IMG/VR virus record: IMGVR_UViG_3300035669_000001
Coordinates: 1 to 64,000 of that record
Direction: 5' to 3' (one strand)
Length of the DNA: 64,000 bases
DNA from: a virus
Shown: positions 29,951-39,338 of the stretch, in pieces
Layout: the number at the start of each line of letters is the position of its first letter
How positions within the stretch are numbered: position 1 is the first letter of the stretch
Notes under the pieces: generated by a model
Told to the model about the DNA's origin: nothing
The model's input: only the letters and a program-made list of their open reading frames with translations
Database searches by the model: none
Made by a program: the position numbers and the translations under genes

Positions 29951-32900
29951 TGCCCTGGGAGCGCACCGGCAGCGGCTACAAGACCGCCAAGGGCGGCTTC
30001 GTCCGTAATCCTGGTCAGTACGAGACCCTTAGGTCCAAGGGGATGTCCAAGAGACGTGCGGCCATGATCTCCAACTCGGTGGGCAAGTCCTACATCGGCG
30101 GCAAGTTCGTCCGGGCGGTGGACCTGACCGCCGAGCAGCGCAAGGTCCTGGGCGCAGGCAAGTACATCCTTTACCGCGGCCGCAACAAGCATGTCAGCAG
30201 AGGTCTTGAGAGGTTCGGACCGAACAACCAATGGAGGCAGTCTCGAGGAGCCAGCGGCAACCGGGGCACCCACCTCAACGAGTACAGGGCAGGGTGGAGC
30301 GCTACCAAGAACGTCGTCGCAGCGCCAGGGAACATGGGTGGTGCTCGCCGGAACAAGCAGGCGTACCGCCGGCTTGAGCAGGTCAACGGGGAGACCAACA
30401 CCGCTGCCTTCACCATCCGTACCGGGTCCAAGAGCACAGGCAAGTCCCACGTCTTCTACAACCGGAAGCGGATGCAGGAGGCCGAGAGTCATAAGCCCGG
30501 CTACCTGGCTGCCGTAGCTCCACACGAGCACGCCCATGCCGCTCCCAAGAGGTCCGGCTACCGGCTCTTCCAGGTCATCCAGGACCCTGCCACGCTGGGA
30601 CGCGAGGAGGCCAGGGCGGACTTCATCGCCTCAGGTGGGAAGCCGGTCAGGGGGCTGAAACGCACGTCCTTCTACGCCCACAACGCCCTGCGGGATCGAC
30701 AGGCGTCCAAGTACAAGTACGTGAAGGACGTCGGGGGCAAGCAGGGCGAGTTCGGTGCGTCCTACATCGCGCACACCCGGATGCTGCACAACAAGATCAG
30801 CAAGCCAAAGAAGGTGTCCAAGGCGTTCGGCGGGGTCAAGCGGGTGGCAGGAGCCTTCGCCAGGAAGCCCACAGCAGAGGCCGCGACCTTCGTGGACAAC
30901 CGGGTGGCTCAGGTTGCTCCCGGGATCACCAGGGCCGCTGCACCGCCGAAGAACGCCACCCAGTCACTGGTCAGCGACACGTTGGCCCACATCAACCGGG
31001 TCAAGGCCAGCCCTCCTGCTGCTGTCCCCTTCGCCCCGCACAAGCCCAAGACCATCGGGTCACTGGGGGCCGAGTGGCATCCCAAGCCACAGGCAGCCGC
31101 TGCGTCCGGGGCTCTCAGCTTCAAGGGCCACAAGGCGCCTCCGCTGACCAAGCCCGCACCAGCGAAGGCAAAGCCTGTTCAGGCACCCCCACCCGCTGCT
31201 CCTCGGCTCTCCCGTGTTGGTGCCCAGCGGAGCAGGTCGGGGTTCCAGGGGTTCACCCGGAGGCCCAGGGTTGTTCCTGCGGCCCCCAGTGCCCCTCCCA
31301 GGGCCGCTCCTGCAGTCACCAGGCCACCTAGTGCCCAGCCGGTGAGCACACCGACCCAGGCTCCGCGTGGCAACGGCCGGCGCAACGCCGGCATTGCAGC
31401 AGCCGGTGCAGGTGCGGTAGGTCTTACCGGAGCAGCGGTCTACTCGAGGAGGAAAAAGGTGGACGGCGTATCAAAGGCGTTCTCCCTACGCGGGGTCGCC
31501 CCGCGCCGGATGGGGGTCAACGTCGGCCAGCATGCCGGTGTGAACACACCACGCAGGGCCGGTGGCTTGTCGAGCATGTTCCAGCGGGGCAGTGCGCCGA
31601 AGCGCGCCATGCAGGCAGGCTCGCGGGAGATGGGTGTCGCTGCCAGCCCTCGTCGGCTGATGGGTCCAGGTGCCGCCCCAGGTGGCGGCATCAACCCCCG
31701 CGGGACTGGACGCCCTGCCAGTGCTGTGGGCCGTCCAGGACTGGCTGCTGCTCCCTCGGTGGCCGCCGGTGGTCCTGCCGCGGCCGCACCCAAGGTGGGA
31801 GGCATCGCCCGTCCGGTCGGTTCCGGCAGCAGGCCGGCGCCGAAGACCGGCGGGATGGCCCGGCCCTACGCCCCGGTGCCCAAGCCTCCGGTGACCACTC
31901 CCAAGCTGCCAGGGGCTGCTGCAGCGCGTCCGTACGCGCCTGTCCCTGTCGCTCCGAGGACCAGCAACCGGAACCGTAACCTTGCCCTGGGAGCAGGCGC
32001 TGTGGGTGCTGGCGGGCTCGGCATGGCCGGTGGTGCTCTCGGGCAGCGCAAGGTCCGCAAGTCCTTCTCGCCCAACCAGGCACGAGACGAAAGGGGCAGG
32101 TTCATGCCCATGGTGCAGATGCTCCAGGTCAACGACTTCGAGCAGACCGAGGACAACGTCGAGAAGAAGTTCGACCGGACCGACAAGATCATCGCCGGAC
32201 TGTCAGCAGTCGGGTTGGCCGGTGCCGGGGCTGCCGCCTACAAGGGCAACAAGGAGGCCAAGCGTCTGGGTGGCACGAAGGGACTCACCACCAAGGAGAA
32301 GATCTTCGGTGTCCGGGGCAAGGTTGCCCAGTGGGCCGGTACCGAGAAGCCCAAAGGTTGGAAGCCCTCGGACCGGGTGCACAAGTCTCTGCGGGTCACA
32401 GGGGCACGTCGGCTCCCGGGGTACAAGCCACATCCTGACGACGTGGAGGAAGCGGTCGCCCTGGCACGCAAGCAGTTCCCCGGTCGCAAGACGACCAAGA
32501 AGGAGGTCCTGGAGGAGCTTCAACCCTCTGGTGGTCTGGGTGGTGTAGCAGGTAGGGGCTTCGGGGCAAGGTCGAACCGCATCTCCAAGGGCTCTCCCGA
32601 CATGGCCGACGTCCACATCGAGGGTGTGCTGCGTCCGGTCGGCAAGATGCGTCGTGCCCGGGTGGAGAAGGGCATGGTCGTGGTGGGCAAGGCCGACGAG
32701 CCCCGCAAGCCCGGCCAGTGGAACGCCAACCAGCGTGCTGGCGCTGCTGGACTGGTGAGCACGTTGGCCGGTGGTGCCATTCCCCTCGGGGTAGGGATCG
32801 GCGCTGGCAGTGCTGCGCGCAAGGGCAAGCGGTTCAAGACCGGCGGCAACGCCTTCGTCCGCACCGGCGCGGAGGGCGGCGTCGGGGGTGCTGTGGGAGC

Positions 32901-33039
32901 AGGTGCGGGTATGTTGACCCGCAACCGTATGGCTACGAAGATCGGCGCAGCTCTCGGTGGAGGTGTCGGGACCGTCCACGGTGCCAATCGGTCGATCGCC
33001 AACTCACGTCGCAAGGGATACCTGAGGAGCGGTTTCTAG
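29950..33039 (+). CDS. 1029-residue basic polyprotein-like head protein with metallopeptidase motif
   Basis: Not recognised as a whole. The N-terminal domain (1-260) has APHEHAHAAP, an HExxH zinc motif (H192, E193, H196), then EEARAD (219-224), an order like that of gluzincin metallopeptidases. The rest is Pro/Ala/Arg/Lys-rich and low in complexity. It contains several Gly/Ala-rich hydrophobic stretches (480-498, 677-698, 747-763, 930-955, 978-1007) next to basic clusters. Short V/I-x-K-A/S/G motifs occur at V289, V507, V702, V810, I878 and V912. PDMADVHI (883-890) copies the start of the major capsid protein, and RDERGRF (712-718) recurs in other head proteins. It overlaps the portal gene by one base. 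I infer an internal head protein that may be cut into pieces. Confidence 0.7.
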   Translation: MPWERTGSGYKTAKGGFVRNPGQYETLRSKGMSKRRAAMISNSVGKSYIGGKFVRAVDLTAEQRKVLGAGKYILYRGRNKHVSRGLERFGPNNQWRQSRGASGNRGTHLNEYRAGWSATKNVVAAPGNMGGARRNKQAYRRLEQVNGETNTAAFTIRTGSKSTGKSHVFYNRKRMQEAESHKPGYLAAVAPHEHAHAAPKRSGYRLFQVIQDPATLGREEARADFIASGGKPVRGLKRTSFYAHNALRDRQASKYKYVKDVGGKQGEFGASYIAHTRMLHNKISKPKKVSKAFGGVKRVAGAFARKPTAEAATFVDNRVAQVAPGITRAAAPPKNATQSLVSDTLAHINRVKASPPAAVPFAPHKPKTIGSLGAEWHPKPQAAAASGALSFKGHKAPPLTKPAPAKAKPVQAPPPAAPRLSRVGAQRSRSGFQGFTRRPRVVPAAPSAPPRAAPAVTRPPSAQPVSTPTQAPRGNGRRNAGIAAAGAGAVGLTGAAVYSRRKKVDGVSKAFSLRGVAPRRMGVNVGQHAGVNTPRRAGGLSSMFQRGSAPKRAMQAGSREMGVAASPRRLMGPGAAPGGGINPRGTGRPASAVGRPGLAAAPSVAAGGPAAAAPKVGGIARPVGSGSRPAPKTGGMARPYAPVPKPPVTTPKLPGAAAARPYAPVPVAPRTSNRNRNLALGAGAVGAGGLGMAGGALGQRKVRKSFSPNQARDERGRFMPMVQMLQVNDFEQTEDNVEKKFDRTDKIIAGLSAVGLAGAGAAAYKGNKEAKRLGGTKGLTTKEKIFGVRGKVAQWAGTEKPKGWKPSDRVHKSLRVTGARRLPGYKPHPDDVEEAVALARKQFPGRKTTKKEVLEELQPSGGLGGVAGRGFGARSNRISKGSPDMADVHIEGVLRPVGKMRRARVEKGMVVVGKADEPRKPGQWNANQRAGAAGLVSTLAGGAIPLGVGIGAGSAARKGKRFKTGGNAFVRTGAEGGVGGAVGAGAGMLTRNRMATKIGAALGGGVGTVHGANRSIANSRRKGYLRSGF

Positions 33040-33042
33040 GCC

Positions 33043-35121
33043 ATGACCCAGCCCAAGGTCGTGATCCACGGGAAGTTCGAGGACGGAGACCTCCCCGCCC
33101 AGGGGACGCTGACGTTCTCCGACTTCGCCTTCTCCACCGACACGGTGGAGAACGTCATCCACGTCCCCCACACGGAGAAGGCCTACCTCGACCAGAACGG
33201 TGAGTTCTGGGTGGAGCTGCCCCTGAACGTGGGCATCAACTCCACCCCCACGCCCCGCCGGTACTCCGTGGACATCGCCGTCTCGGGGTTCGCCGACTCC
33301 TGGGAGTTCGTGCTCGACCCGACTTCCCTGCAGGTCGAGCTCTCCTCCCTGATGCCGGTCAACGCCCCGCCGGTGATCCCCTACCAGTACGTCTCCTCGC
33401 TGATGGGCATGACGGGCCCGATCACCTACTCCGACTTCATTGAGCGCGTCCCACAGCTGGCCCCGGACGCCGGCAAGAGCGCCTACGAGCTCTGGGTGGA
33501 CCAGGGCAACACCGGGTCGTTCTCCGACTTCCTGGACGACATCTCAGGCCCTCCTGGGATCATGGGGCCGCGCGGTGCCCAGGGAGACATAGGCACCGAG
33601 GGCCCACGGGGGCTGAGAGGCCCGGCTGGACCCCAGGGCAGGCCCTTCCACCTCGACGCCATCGTGATGACCGAGTCGGCTCTCAGTGGCGGTGGAGGGG
33701 TGCTCACCGACGACGAGCAGACCGTCCTGATGCCCAAGTGGAGCATCGTCGCCGTCTTGGAGAACCAGTCCTTCTACCACTTCGACGGGGTCGAGTGGCG
33801 CAACCTCGGCTCCTACAAGGGCGCGCAGGGGGAGCCGGGCAACACCCCGACCGCGGCCGACCTCGGGCTCGGGACCTTCGTGGGCCTCACCCCGGCCACG
33901 ATGCCCATCCCCGGCTCGGTGCAGATCGCCCTGAACACCCTGGCGGCCAACGTGGGCCAGGTGCAGAGTGTCAACGGCCAGGTCGGTGAGGTGGAGATCG
34001 GCGCGGACGACGTGGGTCTCGGCAACGTCGCCAACCTGGCTCCCTCCCAGATGCCCGTCTCGGCCGACACCCAGGCGGCCCTGAACGCCCTGAGCGTCCT
34101 GCTGGGGGGCAAGGAGCCCCTGCTGCCCTCGGGCGGCACGGTGACCACCTTCCTGCGCGGGGACAAGTCCTGGCGCACCCTGATCCCCGCTGACGTGGGT
34201 CTGGGGCAGGTGCGGAACTTCGCCTCGATGAACGTGCTGGGCTCGGTGAGCCTGGACGCCGTGACCTCCACCGGCACCTACCACCAGCCCTTTGACACGG
34301 TCGCCTCCACCGACCTGGGCTACCCGGTGAACAGGGCGGGCTTCCTGGTGGTGGTGGCCAACAACGACGGCACCAAGATGGTCGCCCAGAGCTACACCAC
34401 CTACGGCTACGCGGGGTCGGAGTCCCGGGTCTATCTGCGCGCGATCTACGCCACCAACTCCTGGGGCCCCTGGCGGCAGGTCTACACCTCATCGGGTGCT
34501 GACCCCTTCACGGCGCAGTCCTACCGGGGCACCTCGGGTGGAGGGGTGTCAGCCTCCGGTGTGGTGCATGCGCGGTCCTTCGTGGCCAGTGCGGGCATCT
34601 CGGCTTTTGACCTGGACTCCGCAGCAGGGGTGACGGTGTCCTACCCGCTGGCCCCGGTGGTCGGCACCCTGCCGGACGCCTTCCCACAGGGGTACTCGGT
34701 CTGGCGCCTGCAGGCCGGTGCAGCCGGCAGCCCCACCGGCTACCCGGTTCTCTCGGGCACACTGGAGAGCTACCGCAACACCTTCTACCCCAGGCAGCGC
34801 CTCACAGCAGTCGACGGCACGGTCTACACCAGGACCTTCTCGGGAACCTGGTCGCCCTGGAAGGTCAGCGACAACCTCCAGTTCCTGGCCGGTCAGGTGG
34901 CCATCCTGCCCTCTGCCATCGACGTCCCCACCTCGGTGGTGGTCAACCTTCCGGCTGGGAGGTTCAGCGTCCCGCCTGTTACCGTCGTCTCGGCCAACTC
35001 CTCGGTGCCCGACCGGATCCACGTCAGCACCCAGCTCGCCACGGTGGACTCCTTCACCGTCACCATGACCCGGTCGTCCGTGGCCAACACCTTCATCAAC
35101 TGGCTGGCCGTAGGAGTCTGA
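33043..35121 (+). CDS. Tail fibre within the head module
   Basis: 692 residues. Attachment domain (1-110), the GKSAYELWVDQGNTGSFSDF module, a short collagen tract (GPPGIMGPRGAQGDIGTEGP), fibre shaft repeats (ADLGLGTFVGLTPATMPIPG, ADDVGLGNVANLAPSQMPVS) and a C-terminal region with WGPWRQVYTS and WSPWKVSDN, the strand pairs of pyocin/knob-like fibre ends. Related in design to the fibres at 8726 and 15198. Its place between the head protein genes is unusual. Confidence 0.85.
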   Translation: MTQPKVVIHGKFEDGDLPAQGTLTFSDFAFSTDTVENVIHVPHTEKAYLDQNGEFWVELPLNVGINSTPTPRRYSVDIAVSGFADSWEFVLDPTSLQVELSSLMPVNAPPVIPYQYVSSLMGMTGPITYSDFIERVPQLAPDAGKSAYELWVDQGNTGSFSDFLDDISGPPGIMGPRGAQGDIGTEGPRGLRGPAGPQGRPFHLDAIVMTESALSGGGGVLTDDEQTVLMPKWSIVAVLENQSFYHFDGVEWRNLGSYKGAQGEPGNTPTAADLGLGTFVGLTPATMPIPGSVQIALNTLAANVGQVQSVNGQVGEVEIGADDVGLGNVANLAPSQMPVSADTQAALNALSVLLGGKEPLLPSGGTVTTFLRGDKSWRTLIPADVGLGQVRNFASMNVLGSVSLDAVTSTGTYHQPFDTVASTDLGYPVNRAGFLVVVANNDGTKMVAQSYTTYGYAGSESRVYLRAIYATNSWGPWRQVYTSSGADPFTAQSYRGTSGGGVSASGVVHARSFVASAGISAFDLDSAAGVTVSYPLAPVVGTLPDAFPQGYSVWRLQAGAAGSPTGYPVLSGTLESYRNTFYPRQRLTAVDGTVYTRTFSGTWSPWKVSDNLQFLAGQVAILPSAIDVPTSVVVNLPAGRFSVPPVTVVSANSSVPDRIHVSTQLATVDSFTVTMTRSSVANTFINWLAVGV

Positions 35122-35122
35122 C

Positions 35123-35665
35123 ATGGGTCGTCTGGTCGAGAGACTGAGATGGCTTGCATCCAAGCCACTGCTGTTCGGGCACTGGATTGTGGAGAAGATC
35201 GACGACTCCAGGATCAAGGCGTGTCCGGTCACCCGGGCCCTGATCCGGCTCATCTCCTCGGCGACCTTCGTCTACGCGATGGCGATCATGGTCGGTGGTG
35301 AGAAGCGCTGGTCCCAGGTCACCTACTCGGTCCTCAACCAGTTTCCTGGTTCTCCGTACAGCTGGGCCTCGATCCTGATGACCACGACGGTGATGGTGAT
35401 GGCCGGGTCGCTGCTGGCCTCGCACGACCACTCCTGGGGCCAGTGGCTGAAAGACGCCGGGTTCTTCCTCGGGTGCCTGTGGTGGATCACCTTCGGGCTC
35501 TGCGTGGCCAGCGCGGTCACCCCCACCAACTCGGTGCCCTTCTCCACTGCGGTATTCCCGTTGCTGCCTATCGTCGTCTACGTCTGTCTGGGCATGGTCG
35601 ACGAGCGCAACTCCTTCGACGACGAGGAGATCTTCGCCAGGCCCTACCACTCACACCCCGCGTAG
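35123..35665 (+). CDS. Four-pass membrane protein
   Basis: 180 residues, ATG right after the fibre stop. Hydrophobic segments, by eye, near 64-82 (LISSATFVYAMAIMVG), 99-120 (WASILMTTTVMVMAGSLLA), 130-152 (GFFLGCLWWITFGLCVASAV) and 158-178 (FPLLPIVVYVCLGMV), then an acidic end. No known family. Precedes two further membrane proteins; a role in lysis, exclusion or DNA entry is possible. Confidence 0.7.
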   Translation: MGRLVERLRWLASKPLLFGHWIVEKIDDSRIKACPVTRALIRLISSATFVYAMAIMVGGEKRWSQVTYSVLNQFPGSPYSWASILMTTTVMVMAGSLLASHDHSWGQWLKDAGFFLGCLWWITFGLCVASAVTPTNSVPFSTAVFPLLPIVVYVCLGMVDERNSFDDEEIFARPYHSHPA

Positions 35666-35673
35666 GAGCCGCC

Positions 35674-36135
35674 ATGATCCAGAAACACTCCATCCCCTCG
35701 CCCAACCCTGTCGCGTTCGGGATGAGCGTTCTGCTGATGGTGGCGTTGGTACAGATAGCCAGGGGCCAGGGTGACGTGCCGGTCTCTCTCCAGGAGATGC
35801 CTACCACCGGGATCGTCGCGCTCTACGGGATGGCACTGGGCTGCCTGATGGTCATCGGGGGCAGCGCGTTCCAGGTCCCGTCGCGCTTCCTCTCGCTCCG
35901 CACCAGGATCAACGGCTTCTGGGTGGAGTTCTTCGGCAGTGTGCTGGTCGGCTTCGGTACGGTGGCCTACTGGCTGGCGATCTACCTGGTCAACCCGGTG
36001 CAGGGCACCCTTGCGGGGTTCTCCAGCGCCTGTCTCACACTCATGTTCTGTGGTCGGGGGATCCAGATCATCCGTCTCGTCCTCCGAGTGGGGAGGGAGG
36101 CGGATGCTCTCCGGGCGAAGGAGTCCCTCGAGTGA
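35674..36135 (+). CDS. Four-pass membrane protein
   Basis: 153 residues; ATG eight bases after the previous stop with TAGGAGCC before it. Four hydrophobic segments (VAFGMSVLLMVALVQIA, GIVALYGMALGCLMVIGGSA, FFGSVLVGFGTVAYWLAIYL, FSSACLTLMFCGRGIQII) and a basic, charged C terminus. Overlaps the following gene by four bases. Function unknown. Confidence 0.7.
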   Translation: MIQKHSIPSPNPVAFGMSVLLMVALVQIARGQGDVPVSLQEMPTTGIVALYGMALGCLMVIGGSAFQVPSRFLSLRTRINGFWVEFFGSVLVGFGTVAYWLAIYLVNPVQGTLAGFSSACLTLMFCGRGIQIIRLVLRVGREADALRAKESLE

Positions 36136-36539
36136 ACACGCAGCTGGTCTACAACGTGATCCTGGCGGTCGTCGGGACCACGTGGTTCGGCAGTGCCTTG
36201 ATGTTCTTCCTGACCCGGAGGCGCTTCCGCGCCGACGTCCGGAAGGTGGAGGCCACCATCACCACCGACGAGGCCAACACCGCACGGATCATCACCGAGA
36301 CCTCCTCCGGGCTGCTCAAGGACGTCAACGCCCAGTTGGCGGCCCAGGCCAACCGGATCGCCAGCCTGGAGCAGTCCCGGGTCGCCACCATCGCCTTCAT
36401 GCGCCGGCAGGGGATGGCCCTGCGGCAGATGCGGGACATCGTTCTCGTGCTCAACAAGGAGCTCGAGAAGGTCGACGGGAAGTCCCATCCGGTGCCCGAC
36501 ATCGACGAGATCCTCAACACCGACATCACTAGCCTGTGA
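36132..36539 (+). CDS. Single-pass membrane protein with coiled coil
   Basis: 135 residues, GTG in a four-base overlap. N-terminal span LVYNVILAVVGTTWFGSALM followed by RRRF, so the rest should lie in the cytoplasm, and a long coiled coil (residues 40-110, with NAQLAAQANRIASLEQSRVA). Could be a holin partner, spanin-like or scaffold for the two membrane proteins before it. Confidence 0.65.
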   Translation: MNTQLVYNVILAVVGTTWFGSALMFFLTRRRFRADVRKVEATITTDEANTARIITETSSGLLKDVNAQLAAQANRIASLEQSRVATIAFMRRQGMALRQMRDIVLVLNKELEKVDGKSHPVPDIDEILNTDITSL

Positions 36540-36554
36540 TGGGAGAATCCTGGT

Positions 36555-39338
36555 ATGGCGTTCAACGAACACTGCGCTCAGCGCGTCTACGACATCGTCT
36601 CCAAGATGGACGACGACGAGGCCCAGATGTTCGGCCTCCTGGTGGCCCACGACGTGTGGTCGCGTGACGTCCGGGCCAACGAGCGGTACCTCCGCCGGCT
36701 GAAGGACTCCTACGATGCCGAGGTCACGGACACGGTTGCCAAGGCCCTCCTCGAGCACCTGGACGAGGGCGGCGACCCTGAGGCTGCTGTGGCGGTCGCA
36801 GCGGCTGTGGCAGTCGCGAAGGACGACGACGACTGGTGGAAGTTCCAGGAGCGCGACAAGCAGGGTCGCTTCGGCCGGATGACCGGTGCCCAGTACCGGG
36901 CCAACCTGAAGGCGATCAAGGCCAGTGCCAAGCTGACCCAGGCTGAGCGCAAGGCGCAGCTGAAGGACGCCAGGTCCGGACGGGCCAACTACCTCAGCGG
37001 CTCGGGGCTCTACGTCGACGTCAAGGGAGGCGGTCAGGGAGTCGTCCGAGGTACCCAGAGGTTCGAGCAGGACTGGAACCGCCCACCGGACGAGGAGTCC
37101 AACGCCACCACCACCTTCAACCGGCTGAAGACCGGCGGCCAGACGGTGCAGGCCATCGGCGCCGCCACGGGCAGCCAGAAGCTAGCCATCGCGGGTGCGG
37201 TGGGCAACTACGCCGGTCAGTTCGGCCCGGAGGCCGAGAAGGTCGTCGGGCCCTCCATCCGGCGGACCGCCTACCGCTACCGGGGGACAGAGCGTCGTCC
37301 CGACGCTGCCTACGTGCAGATCGCCCAGGCCAACCTCAACGAGGTCAAGCGTGAGGGGCAGCCGGTCACTGCGGAGCAGAAAGCCTTCGCGGCCGAGACC
37401 GCGGCGATCCGGTACTTCCTCGGTGACGACCCGACGGCTGGCAAGCGGGGCGGTGGCTCACGCATCCCCAGTGCGAAGCTCTCCGGGCTGCACCGCGCCT
37501 CGGGCCGGATCACCCCCTCCGAGGGCATCATGATCGACGCCAACGGCAACATCGCCCACCAGGCGGTCGGCTACGGCGAGGACCACTACCTGCCCTTCAA
37601 CCTCAAGAACCTCTCCGCGCTCAAGGGCGGCTCCTACATCCGGACGCGCGAGAGCGGCGGTCTGACCACCGAGGACATCTACACCGGTCTGGTGGCCGGT
37701 GCGCGCTCGATGACGGTGGTGAGCAACTCCGGGGTCTTCACAGTGGACTACGCCGACGACCTGCGCGGAGGCAGGCGCTACAACGACAAGGCCCGGCAGA
37801 TGGTCAGCCGCTACGGCCAGACCCTGGACGCGATCCAGTCCGAGAAGGTGGCCAACCCGGAGCGCGGCCTGTCCTCGCGGGAGAGGGCGAAGATCCAGGT
37901 CGAGACCGAGCAGAAGATCAACGAGGACCCGATCCTGCGGTCCTTCCCCGACGACCAGAAGAAGTCCTGGGTCAAGGAGGCGATCCAGCGCGCCGAGTCC
38001 ACCACCCAGCTGTCCGAGGACGAGATCGCCGAGATCGACCGGAAGTCCAAGGAGCAGGGCAAGACCAAGTCCGACCAGGACATCTTGTTCCGTCAGCTGT
38101 ACGACGAGAAGATCGACGCGGTCAGCCGCCGGCACTACCGGTTGGACGGTGAGGGTTACGCCACCTCGATGGAGGCGCTGCGCGAGCAGTTCCCCTACTA
38201 CATCTCCAACATCAGCTACCGCACGGTCAAGAGCAACGACTCGCTGGCTCCCGACAGGTTCAACCGGGCCACCGACAAGGGCTACGTCAAGCCGCGGTTC
38301 AACCGGCCCGAGGGAGCCCAGTCGGGCTACTACGACGACACCATCACCGGCAGGGGCAAGACCAGCGCCGACCGGACGGACTACCAGAACTGGCGGGTCC
38401 GGGCCAAGCGCGGGGGAGATGTTGCGGCTGTTGCGGATGTTGCGGCAACCACGGGTGCCCCCAACAGCATGAAGGCCACCCAGGACAAGTTCGCGGCCGA
38501 GGCCAAGGAGAAGGCCGGCGACCCGTTGATGAACAACGCCATCATCTCCGACGCCGACTCCCTCAAGGCCACCCACGAGGCCTCCCGCGAGGCCAAGGCC
38601 GGTGGCATCGGGATGCAGTACGAGGGTGTGCACGAGTGGTTCAACGCCGACGACTCCGAGCGGCACGCCATCATGGCCGACCCGGCCCGCAGGGCGAAGC
38701 TCAAGGCCGACATCACCAAGGTGAAGCGGGACTACGCCAAGGAGTTCGGTTCCTCCGCGCCGCAGAACATCGAGTTTGCCGAGAAGAAGGCGAAGACCGC
38801 CATGATGAGCGACGAGGTCCTCGCGGCCGAGAAGGCCCCGGACACCCCGCTGCGGATCACCGACGAGCAGTTCGAGCAGGCGGCTCAGACCGACCACATC
38901 CGCAACCTCACCCAGCAGGAGGACCACGACCTGCAGGCGATCAGCCAGGACCTGCGTACCCAGCGCGCCCTCACGGCGAAGGCGGGCAACGACAAGGAGA
39001 CCACGTCGCTCACCCAGCAGATCACCGCGCTGGAGTACGCCCGCGCCCTCAAGGCCCGCACCACCGAGGTGCCGACCGACGTCTACGCCGAGATCGCCCA
39101 GCGCACCAGCCCGACCAAGGGCACGCTCACCCCGGTGCCGAAGGTCTCGTCGAGGGCCACGCTCACGTCCACCCAGGCCACTGAGCAGGTCCGCCGGCTG
39201 CACAACCAGCACCGGCTCGGGCTGATCGACGCCAACGAGTTCGAGCGGAGCGTCAGAGAGGTCATCGAGGACTCCGACATGGACGATAACGAGAAGCAGG
39301 TTGAGTACCGCCGTGCTACCGGGAACATCATGCGGTGA
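36555..39338 (+). CDS. 927-residue orphan head-module protein
   Basis: Not recognised. The N-terminal 110 residues are helical and carry TVAKALLEHLDEGG, an Ala/Val run and VAKDDDDWW followed by RDKQGRF, the element also found in two other head proteins. A folded middle (about 290-440: SGRITPSEGIMIDANGNIA, YGEDHYLPFNLKNL, SGVFTVDYADDLRGGRRY) is followed by long charged helices to the end. Only non-GC-rich hints of repeats; no Walker, HExxH or nuclease motif. It overlaps the MuF-type gene. An internal head or ejection protein is my best guess. Confidence 0.65.
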   Translation: MAFNEHCAQRVYDIVSKMDDDEAQMFGLLVAHDVWSRDVRANERYLRRLKDSYDAEVTDTVAKALLEHLDEGGDPEAAVAVAAAVAVAKDDDDWWKFQERDKQGRFGRMTGAQYRANLKAIKASAKLTQAERKAQLKDARSGRANYLSGSGLYVDVKGGGQGVVRGTQRFEQDWNRPPDEESNATTTFNRLKTGGQTVQAIGAATGSQKLAIAGAVGNYAGQFGPEAEKVVGPSIRRTAYRYRGTERRPDAAYVQIAQANLNEVKREGQPVTAEQKAFAAETAAIRYFLGDDPTAGKRGGGSRIPSAKLSGLHRASGRITPSEGIMIDANGNIAHQAVGYGEDHYLPFNLKNLSALKGGSYIRTRESGGLTTEDIYTGLVAGARSMTVVSNSGVFTVDYADDLRGGRRYNDKARQMVSRYGQTLDAIQSEKVANPERGLSSRERAKIQVETEQKINEDPILRSFPDDQKKSWVKEAIQRAESTTQLSEDEIAEIDRKSKEQGKTKSDQDILFRQLYDEKIDAVSRRHYRLDGEGYATSMEALREQFPYYISNISYRTVKSNDSLAPDRFNRATDKGYVKPRFNRPEGAQSGYYDDTITGRGKTSADRTDYQNWRVRAKRGGDVAAVADVAATTGAPNSMKATQDKFAAEAKEKAGDPLMNNAIISDADSLKATHEASREAKAGGIGMQYEGVHEWFNADDSERHAIMADPARRAKLKADITKVKRDYAKEFGSSAPQNIEFAEKKAKTAMMSDEVLAAEKAPDTPLRITDEQFEQAAQTDHIRNLTQQEDHDLQAISQDLRTQRALTAKAGNDKETTSLTQQITALEYARALKARTTEVPTDVYAEIAQRTSPTKGTLTPVPKVSSRATLTSTQATEQVRRLHNQHRLGLIDANEFERSVREVIEDSDMDDNEKQVEYRRATGNIMR

